From: Haematospirillum sp. H4485
Lineage (GTDB): Bacteria; Pseudomonadota; Alphaproteobacteria; Rhodospirillales; Rhodospirillaceae
Length of the DNA stretch: 64,000 bases
NCBI RefSeq assembly: GCF_012102745.1
Contig: NZ_JAAVSY010000001.1
Location: 124,001 to 188,000, forward strand
Direction of reading: 5' to 3'
Shown here: positions 36,145 to 45,838 of the stretch, piece by piece
How the letters are laid out: every line of letters starts with the position of its first letter
Position numbering within the stretch: position 1 is the first letter of the stretch
The notes under the pieces: generated by a model
The model's input: the letters and a program-made list of their open reading frames with translations, nothing else
Database searches by the model: none
Told to the model about the DNA's origin: nothing
Position numbers and translations under genes: made by a program

Positions 36145-37545
36145 ATGATGAATGTGACAGGTTTGACCATGATGGCCTATGGGGTGGCGGCTATCTGTTT
36201 TATTTTGGCTTTGCGTGGACTCTCCAGCCCGGTCAGTGCCCGGCAGGGAAATCAGCTCGGGATGGCCGGCATGGCGATTGCCGTGTTGACAACGCTGATT
36301 TCTCCTGCAGTTCATAGTTATGGACTGATTGTTCTGGCTATCGTCATTGGTGGTGCTGTCGGAACAGTTGTTGCTCTGAAAGTCAAGATGACGGCCTTGC
36401 CGCAGCTGGTCGCTGCCTTCCATTCCCTGGTTGGTATGGCAGCCGTTCTGGTTGCTACGGCGGCGCTTCTGTCGCCGGAGAGCTATGGGATCGGTACGGT
36501 CGGTCGTATTCAGGCAGGGTCGCTTGTCGAGATGAGCCTGGGGGTTGTGATCGGGGCTATAACATTTTCGGGTTCCGTTATTGCCTTTGGCAAGCTTCAG
36601 GGGCTGATTGCCGGGAAGCCCCTACAGTTTCCGATGCAGCATAAACTGAACGCTTTGCTGGGCGGAGCGCTTGTTTTCCTGATTATTGTGTTTGCCTTGT
36701 CTGAAAGCCACAGCATCTTCTTTCTGCTGATGATCATGGCTTTTGTCCTGGGGTTTTTGTTGATCCTGCCCATTGGCGGGGCTGATATGCCTGTCGTTAT
36801 CTCCATGCTGAACTCCTACTCTGGATGGGCGGCCTGTGGTATAGGCTTTACCCTTGGCAATGCCTTGCTGATTATTGCCGGGGCCCTGGTGGGGGCTTCC
36901 GGGGCTATTCTGTCCTATATCATGTGCAAGGGCATGAACCGCTCTATCTTCAATGTGATCCTGGGTGGTTTTGGCGGTGAGGCTGCGCAAGGGGCTGCTG
37001 CTGGTTCCGGCACAGATCGTGCCGTCAAGGCGGGTTCAGCAGATGATGCGGCGTTCATCATGAAAAATGCTTCCAAGGTTATCATCGTTCCGGGCTATGG
37101 AATGGCGGTTGCTCAGGCCCAGCATGCCCTTCGTGAAATGGCCGATGCCTTGAAGGCAGAGGGAGTTGAGGTCAAGTATGCCATTCATCCTGTCGCGGGT
37201 CGTATGCCGGGGCATATGAATGTGCTGCTCGCCGAAGCCAATGTCCCCTACGATGAGGTTTTTGAGCTGGAGACCATTAACAATGATTTCCAGACAGCCG
37301 ATGTTGCCTATGTGATTGGTGCCAACGATGTTACCAATCCGGCGGCGCATACGGATCCATCCAGCCCGATCTATGGCATGCCTATTCTGGATGTGGAGAA
37401 AGCGCGGACCGTCCTGTTCGTCAAGCGCTCCATGGCTTCGGGCTATGCTGGGGTCGAGAACGATCTCTTCTTCCGCGATAACACGATGATGCTTTTTGGT
37501 GATGCCAAAAAGGTAACAGAAGAGGTTGTCAGCGCGCTGAACTAA
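36145..37545 (+). CDS. pntB: NAD(P) transhydrogenase subunit beta
   Basis: Contains the remaining proton channel and the NADP(H)-binding domain III. In 466 aa about nine membrane helices are followed from about residue 290 by the soluble domain: IVPGYGMAVAQAQHALREM, HPVAGRMPGHMNVLLAEANVPYDEV and GANDVTNPAAHTDPSSPIYG. It couples proton entry to NADPH formation. A terminator follows. Confidence 0.96.
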   Translation: MMNVTGLTMMAYGVAAICFILALRGLSSPVSARQGNQLGMAGMAIAVLTTLISPAVHSYGLIVLAIVIGGAVGTVVALKVKMTALPQLVAAFHSLVGMAAVLVATAALLSPESYGIGTVGRIQAGSLVEMSLGVVIGAITFSGSVIAFGKLQGLIAGKPLQFPMQHKLNALLGGALVFLIIVFALSESHSIFFLLMIMAFVLGFLLILPIGGADMPVVISMLNSYSGWAACGIGFTLGNALLIIAGALVGASGAILSYIMCKGMNRSIFNVILGGFGGEAAQGAAAGSGTDRAVKAGSADDAAFIMKNASKVIIVPGYGMAVAQAQHALREMADALKAEGVEVKYAIHPVAGRMPGHMNVLLAEANVPYDEVFELETINNDFQTADVAYVIGANDVTNPAAHTDPSSPIYGMPILDVEKARTVLFVKRSMASGYAGVENDLFFRDNTMMLFGDAKKVTEEVVSALN

Positions 37546-37571
37546 TGTACGTCATGCATGTATGAGGGCTG

Positions 37572-37604
37572 AAGGCCGGATGTGTGGAGTTCGGCCTTTT
37601 TCTT
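37572..37604 (+). terminator. Intrinsic terminator after pntB
   Basis: AAGGCCGGA pairs with TTCGGCCTT around TGTGTGGAG, followed by TTTCTTT. It ends directly against the stop of the convergent paaK gene. Confidence 0.75.
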
Positions 37605-38924
37605 TCAGTGTTGTGTAGGTCTTAGGTCAATAATGCGCCTTGCCTTCCCGGAGGAGCGCTCGATCGTGTTCTCGTGGGCAATTGTAATTTTTGCGGGTAC
37701 CCCCAGAGTGCGCTTTATGCAATGGGCCAGATCGGTTCTGGCCGCAGTTTGCACGTCCTTATCATGAAGGCCGGAGCGTAACTCTGTCTTTATCTCCAAA
37801 TAATCTTTGTGCCCTTTGCGACGTATAACAAGCTGATAAACAGGAGCTAGTCGAGGGTCACGCAGAATAATGGCCTCGACTTGCGTGGGGAGCACCTTGA
37901 CCCCCTGTATTGTGAGCATGGCATCGGAACGGCCTGCTGTCCGTTCCATACGCCTCAAGCCTCGCCCGGTGCCGGGAAGAAGACGGGTCAGGTCATGCGT
38001 ACGATAGCGTATCAGTGGCATGGCTTCCCGGGTTAGCGTGGTCAGTACCAGTTCACCAAAACTCCCGTCGGGCAAGACGGCCCCCGTATCCGGATCGATG
38101 ATTTCCGGATAAAAATAGTCTTCCCATATGTGTAGGCTGCCCCTGCTGTTCGGGCTTTCTATCGCTACGCCGGGTCCCATGATTTCCGAGAGGCCGTATA
38201 TGTCAATGGCCTTCAGGTCGAAACGCTCCTCTATTGCGCAGCGCATTTCTTCTGTCCATGGTTCCGCCCCCAAGATACCCATTTTCATGGAGCTTTTCCG
38301 GGGATTGATGCCTTGCCGTTCCATCTCGTCGGCGATAACAAGCATGTAGCTTGGGGTAGCCATGATAATGTCAGGTTTCAGATCTTGTATGAAGTGTATC
38401 TGTCGCCGTGTGTTCCCGCCTGAAGCGGGAATAACCGTGCACCCCAGTGCTTCGGCACCATAGTGCGCCCCTAGGCCACCCGTAAATGGCCCGTACCCAA
38501 AGGAAACCTGTACACGCATGCCCTGACGTACGCCTGCTGTTCTGAGGGACCGTGCCATAAGGCGTGTCCATATTTCCAGATCAGTCCGTGTATATCCGGT
38601 GATGGTTGGTGTACCGGTTTGCCCTGATGAGGTATGCAGGCGAAGAATACGTTCCATGGGTACGGCAAACAGGCCACTCGGATAATGGAGGCGTAGATCG
38701 TTTTTAGATATGAAAGGAAAATGCGCCAAGTCGGGAAGTGTTTGTAGATCATCAGGGTGTATGGCGGCTCTTTGACAGGCTTTCTGGAAAGGTAGAATCC
38801 TGTCCCATGCATTATAGAGTGTGTGACGCAGGCGTTGTAGCTGGAGTGCAGATAATTGCTCGGGATCGGCCCATTCCATCGGATCCAGCAGATAAAGCGG
38901 CTTTGATGGATGACAGGTTATCAT
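37605..38924 (-). CDS. paaK: Phenylacetate-CoA ligase
   Basis: An acyl-adenylate-forming ligase that activates phenylacetate with ATP and CoA. In 439 aa: the AMP-binding loop LHTSSGQTGTPTITGYT, GAEPWTEEMRCAIEERF, IYGLSEIMGPGVA and the C-terminal hinge ERTAGRSDAMLTIQGVKV. No ring-oxygenase genes (paaABCDE) are in the window, so this may be an anaerobic-type or salvage enzyme. It lies downstream of the PaaI-like gene on the same strand, 111 bp away. Confidence 0.9.
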   Translation of the reverse strand: MITCHPSKPLYLLDPMEWADPEQLSALQLQRLRHTLYNAWDRILPFQKACQRAAIHPDDLQTLPDLAHFPFISKNDLRLHYPSGLFAVPMERILRLHTSSGQTGTPTITGYTRTDLEIWTRLMARSLRTAGVRQGMRVQVSFGYGPFTGGLGAHYGAEALGCTVIPASGGNTRRQIHFIQDLKPDIIMATPSYMLVIADEMERQGINPRKSSMKMGILGAEPWTEEMRCAIEERFDLKAIDIYGLSEIMGPGVAIESPNSRGSLHIWEDYFYPEIIDPDTGAVLPDGSFGELVLTTLTREAMPLIRYRTHDLTRLLPGTGRGLRRMERTAGRSDAMLTIQGVKVLPTQVEAIILRDPRLAPVYQLVIRRKGHKDYLEIKTELRSGLHDKDVQTAARTDLAHCIKRTLGVPAKITIAHENTIERSSGKARRIIDLRPTQH

Positions 38925-39035
38925 GGTGTGGCGCTTTCTTTAAGCCGTCTGTGGGCATAATGCTTGGCCTTGGTCTGCTGTGACGGCGTCACCAAAACAA
39001 GTAGGACTTCTCTGTCGACAGTGTGTGCCATGCTC

Positions 39036-39491
39036 CTATTGGTGAGGCTGTTCCGTAACAACGCCACCTATGTACCGCACGTTTCCCCGAAGAAGCGCAA
39101 TCACAGCACCGTCACTCCGCCGGGAGACTGTTACATCGATCATGCTGTTCCGTTCCTTTGTCCAGATTTCCTGCCCTTCTGCGATCAGCTCGTCACCCAG
39201 GTGTCCTGGTGCCGTGTAGGTTATTGTGCACGAATGCGTCACAGCGCGGATATTCCTGGAGTGGCAGGCATGGGCAAGGCATGTGTCGGCCAGCGTAAAG
39301 CAAAGGCCACCGTGCAGAATGCCGTGGCCATTGACCATGTCCTGCCGTACGGTCATGCTCAACCGCGCAGATCCCGGGCTTACAGTTTCAACAACAATGC
39401 CAAGCATATGGGATGTATGATCCCGGCTATAGAGTGCGGCGCTTACCGCTTCAGCAACCTGCTGGGTATTTTCTTCTGAACTTTTGATCAT
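39036..39491 (-). CDS. paaI: PaaI-type hot-dog thioesterase
   Basis: Hydrolyses acyl-CoA intermediates, in Paa clusters to rescue CoA from dead-end products. The 151-aa protein has the signature GHGILHGGLCFTLADTCLAHAC, with the catalytic region HGG...D, and ends with ALLRGNVRYIGG. ATG 39491 (MIKSSEENTQQ) is chosen from family length; upstream ATGs exist but add unlike sequence. It is probably co-transcribed with paaK. Confidence 0.85.
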   Translation of the reverse strand: MIKSSEENTQQVAEAVSAALYSRDHTSHMLGIVVETVSPGSARLSMTVRQDMVNGHGILHGGLCFTLADTCLAHACHSRNIRAVTHSCTITYTAPGHLGDELIAEGQEIWTKERNSMIDVTVSRRSDGAVIALLRGNVRYIGGVVTEQPHQ

Positions 39492-39763
39492 AATGTCAGA
39501 CACCAAGCTCCGTTTTTGCATCAAGGCAGAGGCAACAAGACACACCTGTCTTTCTGCTCTCACGATGCAATCGGGGCTTATTATGCTACGGTTGATCTGT
39601 TTTTGCAGGTTCTATTTATTCAGTCTTTATTTTTAAATCTCTCTTTGTACTTTTTAAATACAAGACCATGTTTATTATGGTTGTATTTATATGTTATAAT
39701 ACGGATTAGCGTTCATACTGTGCTGTGTCCCAGCTTGTTCAGAAGCTCGGAAGGACCACTGCC
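39492..39763. other. AT-rich intergenic region upstream of paaI
   Basis: From about 39600 to 39720 the sequence is strikingly AT-rich compared with its surroundings (for example TATTTATATGTTATAAT at 39684-39700). No ORF in it looks like a gene. It lies upstream of paaI and downstream of a small membrane-protein gene, so it should carry the paaI-paaK promoter on the minus strand and possibly an uptake of foreign DNA. I see no clear -35/-10 pair. Confidence 0.4.
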
Positions 39764-40054
39764 TTAGCGTACCCATCTCAGTCGGAAAACTGCAATTAGT
39801 ACAAACGGAAGCAAGCAGGTCAGGAACAGAACCCGTATCGGCTCGATCAAGGGCTTTCCCAAAGCAATATCAATTGCAGCAAGCGTAATTGCCAGAAGAC
39901 TTGGCAGGAAAAGAGCGTTCCAGCTCCTTGTTTCATGACGCAAGACAAGCAGGGACAGAAGAAAGAGGGCAAACCCCAGAAGGATGCAGTCTGCTTCTGA
40001 CGAGAATGGCAGGGTCGAGAACAGATACTGGCGTATAGTTTCGGGTGTGGTCAT
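39764..40054 (-). CDS. Small hydrophobic membrane protein, unknown
   Basis: A 96-aa protein with about three membrane segments: ADCILLGFALFLLSLLVL, LFLPSLLAITLAAIDIAL and VLFLTCLLPFVLIAVF. I do not recognise the family. It follows uppP on the same strand by 83 bp, with a small TTCCTG-TTT-CAGGAA hairpin (40108-40122) between them. Codon use is ordinary and the hydrophobic pattern is regular, so I think it is real. Confidence 0.55.
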   Translation of the reverse strand: MTTPETIRQYLFSTLPFSSEADCILLGFALFLLSLLVLRHETRSWNALFLPSLLAITLAAIDIALGKPLIEPIRVLFLTCLLPFVLIAVFRLRWVR

Positions 40055-40136
40055 GACAACTACAATCGCTCGTATGCTATGCGAAAAAGGTGGTGTGTTC
40101 TCACTGGTTCCTGTTTCAGGAAATGCGGGGTCATGG

Positions 40137-40946
40137 CTAAAAGCCAGATTGAAGGAAGCCTAAAATAGCGACGCCAAGAACAATGCGATACCAAGCAAAC
40201 GGGGAGAAGCCGTGCCGGCCAATTAGCGCTAGCGCTGCCCTGATAACGAGGAGAGCCGTAACAAAGGCTGCAATCGTTGCAATCATGAGCAGTTCCAGAG
40301 AAGCCATTTCAAGAAGGTTCCAGTTCTTGTAAAGGCTGTAAGTCGTGGCGCCCATCATGGTTGGAATAGCAAGGAAGAAAGAAAACTCTGCGGCTATGCG
40401 ACGTTCAACACCAACCAGCAAAGCGCCCATGATTGTTGCCCCGGAACGAGACACGCCGGGTATCATGGCAATGCACTGGAAGACCCCTATGCGTAGTGCG
40501 GTACCAGCTTGCATACTTTCGATGGTCGCAAGAGTTGGTATGATGCTGCGGCGTTCAATGACCAGCATGGCTATGCCGCCCGCTACAAGCACGCAGGCAA
40601 TAACTGTCGGGCTGTCCAGTGCCTGCCTGATCAGAGGGTAAGCCATGGCCCCAACCAGCATGGCAGGTAAGAATGCAATCACCAAATTGCGCACGAAAGC
40701 CTGTTCTGTAGCGTCTTGTGTAAAGCCTCGGACAGCCCGCCACAGGCGTGCGCGGTATGCAACGCAGACCGCCATGATGGCCCCGATCTGGATGGCGACC
40801 TCGAACGTCTTGCCCGGGGGGGCTGGAAAGCCAAGGACATCCACCAGCAACACCAGATGCCCGGTTGATGAAATGGGCAGAAACTCTGTCAGGCCCTCAA
40901 CAATACCAAGAAGGGCCGCCAGGACCAGAATGTCCATGGGGTGCAT
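40137..40946 (-). CDS. uppP: Undecaprenyl-diphosphatase
   Basis: Recycles the lipid carrier for peptidoglycan synthesis and gives bacitracin tolerance. The 269-aa multi-spanning protein has both catalytic signatures: GIVEGLTEFLPISSTGHLVL near the N-terminus and PGVSRSGATI in the middle, with Glu, Ser and Arg residues intact. ATG 40946 has CGGGAG close upstream; an in-frame ATG three codons later is equally possible. Confidence 0.94.
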   Translation of the reverse strand: MHPMDILVLAALLGIVEGLTEFLPISSTGHLVLLVDVLGFPAPPGKTFEVAIQIGAIMAVCVAYRARLWRAVRGFTQDATEQAFVRNLVIAFLPAMLVGAMAYPLIRQALDSPTVIACVLVAGGIAMLVIERRSIIPTLATIESMQAGTALRIGVFQCIAMIPGVSRSGATIMGALLVGVERRIAAEFSFFLAIPTMMGATTYSLYKNWNLLEMASLELLMIATIAAFVTALLVIRAALALIGRHGFSPFAWYRIVLGVAILGFLQSGF

Positions 40947-41092
40947 GATCTCCCGAGAGTCAACGAATCGTGACCCATGATGATGTCTGTGTTTTTCGTA
41001 TGCAAGCATATACGGGCCGAAGATTGAACAAATCAGGCATTTCTGTTACACCCCACAGGTCTATGCCGGATCGGGTACTGGCGTTAATTGTT

Positions 41093-41098
41093 TATAAT
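41093..41098 (+). promoter_or_regulatory. Possible -10 element of uup
   Basis: A perfect TATAAT in the uppP-uup divergent region, with no recognisable -35. It would start transcription near 41105, after the first in-frame ATG (41088), which favours the GTG start of uup at 41130. Confidence 0.3.
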
Positions 41099-41129
41099 GT
41101 ATTTATTCTTTGTATCAGGATTGTACCGC

Positions 41130-42956
41130 GTGGCGCTTCCCCCCCTTCTTTCCCTTCGAGATGTCCGGCTCGGGTTCGGTGGCCTTCCCCTGTTTGATGG
41201 CGTTGACATGGCCGTCGGGCGTGGCGACCGTATCTGCTTGGTCGGGCGGAATGGGGCAGGAAAGTCAACCCTGCTGAAGATTATTGCCGGTCAGGTTGAG
41301 CCTGAAAATGGCGATGTTTTTGTGCAGCCCGGGACCCGGCTGTCCTGGTTGCCTCAAGAGCCGGATGTGTCGGGATTCCATTCTGTATATGATTATGTTG
41401 CAGGTGGCTTCGAGGGGGATCAGGACCATGTCCTGCATCGGGTCAAGCCTCTTCTGGATGAGCTTGGCCTGGATCCTGATGCTGACCCGTGCCTACTTTC
41501 CGGCGGAGAGAAGCGTCGGGCAGCCATTGCCCGTCTTCTGGTTTGTGATCCAGACATTATGCTGCTGGATGAGCCTACCAACCACTTGGATCTCCCCACC
41601 ATTCAATGGCTGGAATCAAAGCTGCGTTCCTGTCGCAGTGGCTTCATTGTTATTTCTCATGATCGCGCTTTTTTGAATAACCTGACAAACGTTACGCTAT
41701 GGCTTGACCGTGGTATTGTCCGGCGACTGGACAGAGGTTTTTCTGCTTTTGAGGAATGGGCCGAAACCATTTTGGAACAGGAAACCGTTGAGAGAGCCAA
41801 GTTTGACAAGCTGATTGCCAAGGAAACAGAGTGGCTGCGCCAGGGTGTTAAAGCCAGAAGAACGCGGAATATGGGGCGTGTACAGCGTCTCTACGATATG
41901 CGTCAGGAACGCGCCGGCATGATTTCACAAGCCGGACGTGTGGCGATGGGAATTGATAGCGGTGCTCTCTCCGGGAAGCTGGTTATCGAGGCTGTTGATA
42001 TAGAAAAGACTTTCTCAGGGCGGTGCGTCATCAAGCCGCTTTCGGTGCGTGTCTTGCGTGGTGACCGGATTGGTATCATCGGTCCGAACGGGGCTGGAAA
42101 GTCGACCCTGTTGAAAATGCTTCTCGGCGAGCTTGCTCCGGATTCCGGCTCTGTCCGGTTAGGAACTGCTTTGTCTCCGGTTTTCCTTGATCAGACACGA
42201 AGCCTCCTCGACCCGGAAAAGACGGTGTGGGATACGTTGGCGGATACCGGTGGTGATTCTGTCAATGTTCGTGGAACCATGCGTCATGTTGTTGGCTATA
42301 TGCGCGATTTCCTGTTCAGTGAGAGCCAGGCGCGAAGTCCGGTTGGAAGCTTGTCAGGGGGGGAGCGTAACAGGCTGATTCTGGCCAAGACACTGGCGGC
42401 TCCATCCAACTTGCTGGTCCTTGATGAGCCGACAAATGACTTGGATATTGATACGCTGGATTTGCTGCAGGATGCGCTGTCATCCTATGACGGGACGCTG
42501 TTGTTGGTCAGCCATGACCGTGATTTTCTCGATCGTATCGTAACATCCAGTCTTGTCTTCGAGGGTGAGGGGGTTATCCGCGAATACCCCGGTGGATACT
42601 CTGACTACGAACGCCAGAGAAAGCAGGTTGATGACGCGCTACCGATTACATCTGCGAAAAAGGATGTAAGTCGCGAGCGTTCAGAGGTACCGCGTGTGCT
42701 GACAAAGTTGTCATACGCCCAAGCTCGGCTTTTGAAGGAACTGCCAAATGAGATAGAGCAAGCACGGAAAGAGATTGCGGCACTGGAAGCAAAACTGTCT
42801 TGCTCCAATTTCTATGCTGCGGATCCGTCAGCTTTTGCAAAAACGGCTGAGCGTCTTGAGACAAAGAAAGCATTCCTTGAGCGCGCAGAGGAGCAGTGGC
42901 TTGAACTCGAAATCTTGAAGGAAAATCTGGAAAATGGCAGTCGCAGGGGTGCCTGA
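41130..42956 (+). CDS. uup: ABC-F ATPase Uup
   Basis: A duplicated ABC protein without membrane domains, of 608 aa. The first ATPase has [31 protein letters not shown] and LLDEPTNHLD; the second [31 protein letters not shown] and VLDEPTNDLD. A linker rich in charged residues joins them, and a C-terminal coiled coil (LLKELPNEIEQARKEIAALEAKL) is the DNA/ribosome-binding tail typical of Uup. GTG 41130 follows AGGA by 9 bases and aligns with relatives (VALPPLLSLRDV). Confidence 0.9.
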   Translation: MALPPLLSLRDVRLGFGGLPLFDGVDMAVGRGDRICLVGRNGAGKSTLLKIIAGQVEPENGDVFVQPGTRLSWLPQEPDVSGFHSVYDYVAGGFEGDQDHVLHRVKPLLDELGLDPDADPCLLSGGEKRRAAIARLLVCDPDIMLLDEPTNHLDLPTIQWLESKLRSCRSGFIVISHDRAFLNNLTNVTLWLDRGIVRRLDRGFSAFEEWAETILEQETVERAKFDKLIAKETEWLRQGVKARRTRNMGRVQRLYDMRQERAGMISQAGRVAMGIDSGALSGKLVIEAVDIEKTFSGRCVIKPLSVRVLRGDRIGIIGPNGAGKSTLLKMLLGELAPDSGSVRLGTALSPVFLDQTRSLLDPEKTVWDTLADTGGDSVNVRGTMRHVVGYMRDFLFSESQARSPVGSLSGGERNRLILAKTLAAPSNLLVLDEPTNDLDIDTLDLLQDALSSYDGTLLLVSHDRDFLDRIVTSSLVFEGEGVIREYPGGYSDYERQRKQVDDALPITSAKKDVSRERSEVPRVLTKLSYAQARLLKELPNEIEQARKEIAALEAKLSCSNFYAADPSAFAKTAERLETKKAFLERAEEQWLELEILKENLENGSRRGA

Positions 42957-42980
42957 TCTGCGATCTCCTATAAAATAGGT

Positions 42981-43775
42981 TTATTCAAGCAAGAGTTTGT
43001 CATCATCCAATTCTTCACCACGAACCTTTGCGAACATGTCGAGGAGATCGTGAATTGTCATGCTGTGCCGTTCATCCCCGGTTATGTCCAGAACAATGCG
43101 TCCTTCATGCAGCATGATAGTGCGTGTTCCGTAGTCCAGTGCGTGACGCATGGAATGTGTGACCATTAATGCCGTCAGATTATGTTCACGGATGACACGA
43201 TCCGACAATGCCATGACCATGGAAGCCGTTTGGGGATCCAAGGCTGCCGTATGCTCATCCAGCAACAGAATTTTTGATGGGCGCAGTGTGGCCATTAACA
43301 AGCTGACAGATTGGCGCTGTCCACCGGATAGTGATTCCATTGGGGTTGCAAGTCTGTTCTCAAGACCCAGACCAAGGCGATGCAGTGCTTCCCGGAAACG
43401 ATCCCTGAGGTCTTTATCCAAAGCTTTTCTGAACGTTCCTGAAACACCGCGACCATTGGCAAGCGCCAAGTTTTCTTCCAGGGTCATGTCTCCGCAGGTT
43501 CCGGCGACCGGATCTTGGAAAACCCTGGCCACAAGGCTGGCACGTTGATGTGTGGGCCAGGTTGTAACGTCATGCTCATCAATGGTTATGTGGCCGTGAT
43601 CGGGAAGATGGTCTCCGGCTAATGTATTCAGAAGAGTCGATTTTCCGGCGCCATTTGATCCAATGACAGTGACAAACTCTCCTTCAGGGACATCAAGTGA
43701 TAAGTAATCCAATGCCTTTTTCTGACTTGGAAGACCGTGGTTAAATGTCAGGCACAGGTTGTGGCAGCGTATCAT
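42981..43775 (-). CDS. ABC importer ATP-binding protein
   Basis: The ATPase of a three-part importer, 264 aa. Walker [17 protein letters not shown], signature LSGGQRQSVSLLMA and Walker B ILLLDEHTAALDP are present; the Walker B is followed by EHTAALDP, the form seen in the TrpX-type (ABC_sub_bind) importers. It sits 12 bp after the permease gene on the same strand. Substrate is not certain: aromatic amino acids are known for some relatives. Confidence 0.85.
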   Translation of the reverse strand: MIRCHNLCLTFNHGLPSQKKALDYLSLDVPEGEFVTVIGSNGAGKSTLLNTLAGDHLPDHGHITIDEHDVTTWPTHQRASLVARVFQDPVAGTCGDMTLEENLALANGRGVSGTFRKALDKDLRDRFREALHRLGLGLENRLATPMESLSGGQRQSVSLLMATLRPSKILLLDEHTAALDPQTASMVMALSDRVIREHNLTALMVTHSMRHALDYGTRTIMLHEGRIVLDITGDERHSMTIHDLLDMFAKVRGEELDDDKLLLE

Positions 43776-43787
43776 GTCTTGTTTCCC

Positions 43788-44714
43788 TTACAGCGAAGTG
43801 CTTGGAGCTGAGGAGGTTTGATGTATCCTTGCTCTTCGTGCAGCGGACTCTCTTCTCAGTCTGGGAAGAATTAACGCTAAGCCAACCAATATGGCAGTAA
43901 TCAGGTTAAGGTCTGACGCTGTAAGGCCAATGAAGTCAGCGTGCAGGGCAATTCCGATTGAAATACGGTAGAGTACGGATCCAACCAAGCATGCTAGAGT
44001 TGATGCAAGAATGATCCGGGATGGAAAAAGATTTTCCCCAATAATAACGGCGGCAAGGCCGATAATAATAGTTCCAAGCCCCATTGTTGAATCGGCAAAG
44101 CCATTCATTTGGGCAAATAGTGCACCTGCCATTGCCACTAATCCATTGGACATGGCCATACCCATATATATCTTGCGAGAGCAGGAAATACCATTTGCCC
44201 GCGCCATGCGTTCGTTACTGCCGACTGCGCGCATGGCAATGCCAATGCAGCTGTTCAGAAAGCGCGCAAGACATACAGCGGCCCCTATGGCTACACCACC
44301 TGCAGCCATAACTTTTATCCAATGCGGAGCAATCCGGAGATTCTCGAGGGGATCAAGGACGGTTGGCTCCATAATTAATGCAATATTCGGGCGCCCCATA
44401 ATTCTCAAGTTAATAGTATATAGCGCCGTCATGACCAGAATGCTGGCCAGAAGGTGCAGGATACCGAAGCGAATGTTAAGAAAAGCAGTTGCGCTGCCAG
44501 CCAAGGCACCTGCGGCAACAGCAGCAAGGCACGAAAGGTAGGGATCAACTTCCTGAACAATCAAGGCTGCAGAAACAGCAGCGCCCAACGTGAAACTTCC
44601 ATCAACCGTCAGGTCAGGAAAGTTGAGGACCCTGAATGATAAGTAAACGCCGAGGGCAACTAGGCCGTATACAAGTCCGATCTCCACAGATCCGAGAAAT
44701 GATATCAAGGACAT
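43788..44714 (-). CDS. ABC importer permease (branched-chain/TrpY-like)
   Basis: A 308-aa inner-membrane permease with about nine hydrophobic segments. VLNFPDLTVDGSFTLGAAV near the start and VGSNERMARANGIS in the cytoplasmic loop are typical of the BPD_transp_2 permeases that pair with ABC_sub_bind proteins. It is separated from the substrate-binding gene by 158 bp of AT-rich sequence, unlike the tight link to the ATPase. Confidence 0.85.
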   Translation of the reverse strand: MSLISFLGSVEIGLVYGLVALGVYLSFRVLNFPDLTVDGSFTLGAAVSAALIVQEVDPYLSCLAAVAAGALAGSATAFLNIRFGILHLLASILVMTALYTINLRIMGRPNIALIMEPTVLDPLENLRIAPHWIKVMAAGGVAIGAAVCLARFLNSCIGIAMRAVGSNERMARANGISCSRKIYMGMAMSNGLVAMAGALFAQMNGFADSTMGLGTIIIGLAAVIIGENLFPSRIILASTLACLVGSVLYRISIGIALHADFIGLTASDLNLITAILVGLALILPRLRRESAARRARIHQTSSAPSTSL

Positions 44715-44872
44715 GTAATTAAATATCCCTTATTGTAACATTAATAATTAATGAGGTTAGTAATTACTCCACTGTCTCGGAGTTATAGTATTCGCTTATA
44801 TTTTTAATTTCAACGTGCGCTATCGTTTCTTTAGGTGACGATTGATCTGGATAAGAAATGATAGACAGTTTC

Positions 44873-45838
44873 CTAACGTACAACATGAGCAGCCTGTTTG
44901 AGGATGTCCTCAGGGATTTTGACCCCCATCTGTTCAGCAGCTTTTACATTGACATAAAGCTGTACAAGTCGGGGCATTGCGATCGGAATGTCAGAAACCC
45001 TTGCCCCCTTCAGAATCTTATCAACAATATCAGCTGTTTGGAGGCCGATATCGTACTGGTCATATCCCAGTGCTGCAACCGATCCACGCTCGACAGAGTG
45101 GGTATCGGTGGCGAAAACAGGTATATGATTGTCAATACCGACTTTCAGAACACTTTCCAAAGCAGATACAACGGTATTGTCGAGTGGTATGTAGATTGCG
45201 TCCACTTTTCCAACTAACGCCTGCGCGGCTGACTGTACATCAGATGACCGGTGCGCTGTCGTAGCGATGATCTTGATGCCTGTTACGTTTGCCGCGGCCC
45301 GTATTCTTGCAAGGGCATCAACAACATTGGGTTCACCTGGATTGTGGGGTATGCCGATTGTCTGCATAGAAGGAACAATGGCCTTCACCATCGCCAAGCT
45401 TTTCCCAAAATCAGGGATATCAGCAATCCCTGTTACGGTGGCGCTGGGTTTATCCATGTCTTGGACAAGATTAGCGCCCACAGGGTCTGATATGGCCGAG
45501 AATACAACGGGAATATGGTTGGAAGAGGCGACAACAGCCTGTGCTGATGGTGTGGTAATGGGGACAATAACGTCAGGCCCTGCACCGGCAAGCTTGCGCG
45601 CAATCTGGGCCGCAGTAGCCGGGCTTCCCTGTGCACTTTCGAATGTAAACTTCAGTGTGCTGTCATCATAGCCCTTATTGCGAAGCCCATCCCTTAAACC
45701 ATCCCGTATGGCATTTAAGGCAGGGTGTTCAACAATGGCTGTGCTCGCAACGTATTTGACTTCCGAAGCCCAACCATTCCCGTGCAAACACAAGGTGATG
45801 ACAGAAAAGATCACACCAGCTGATAAAATACGTCCCAC
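44873..45838 (-). CDS. ABC importer substrate-binding protein (TrpX-like)
   Basis: A periplasmic binding protein of the ABC_sub_bind family, 321 aa. The signal peptide (LSAGVIFSVITLCLHGNGWA, cleavage after WAS or GWA) is followed by VKYVASTAIVEHPALNAIRDG, FTFESAQGSPATAAQIARKL, PVVFSAISDPVGANLV and YIPLDNTVVSALESVL. In known relatives the ligand is tryptophan or tyrosine; here it is inferred only at family level. Its 5' end overlaps the preceding ORF by 110 bp. Confidence 0.88.
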   Translation of the reverse strand: MGRILSAGVIFSVITLCLHGNGWASEVKYVASTAIVEHPALNAIRDGLRDGLRNKGYDDSTLKFTFESAQGSPATAAQIARKLAGAGPDVIVPITTPSAQAVVASSNHIPVVFSAISDPVGANLVQDMDKPSATVTGIADIPDFGKSLAMVKAIVPSMQTIGIPHNPGEPNVVDALARIRAAANVTGIKIIATTAHRSSDVQSAAQALVGKVDAIYIPLDNTVVSALESVLKVGIDNHIPVFATDTHSVERGSVAALGYDQYDIGLQTADIVDKILKGARVSDIPIAMPRLVQLYVNVKAAEQMGVKIPEDILKQAAHVVR

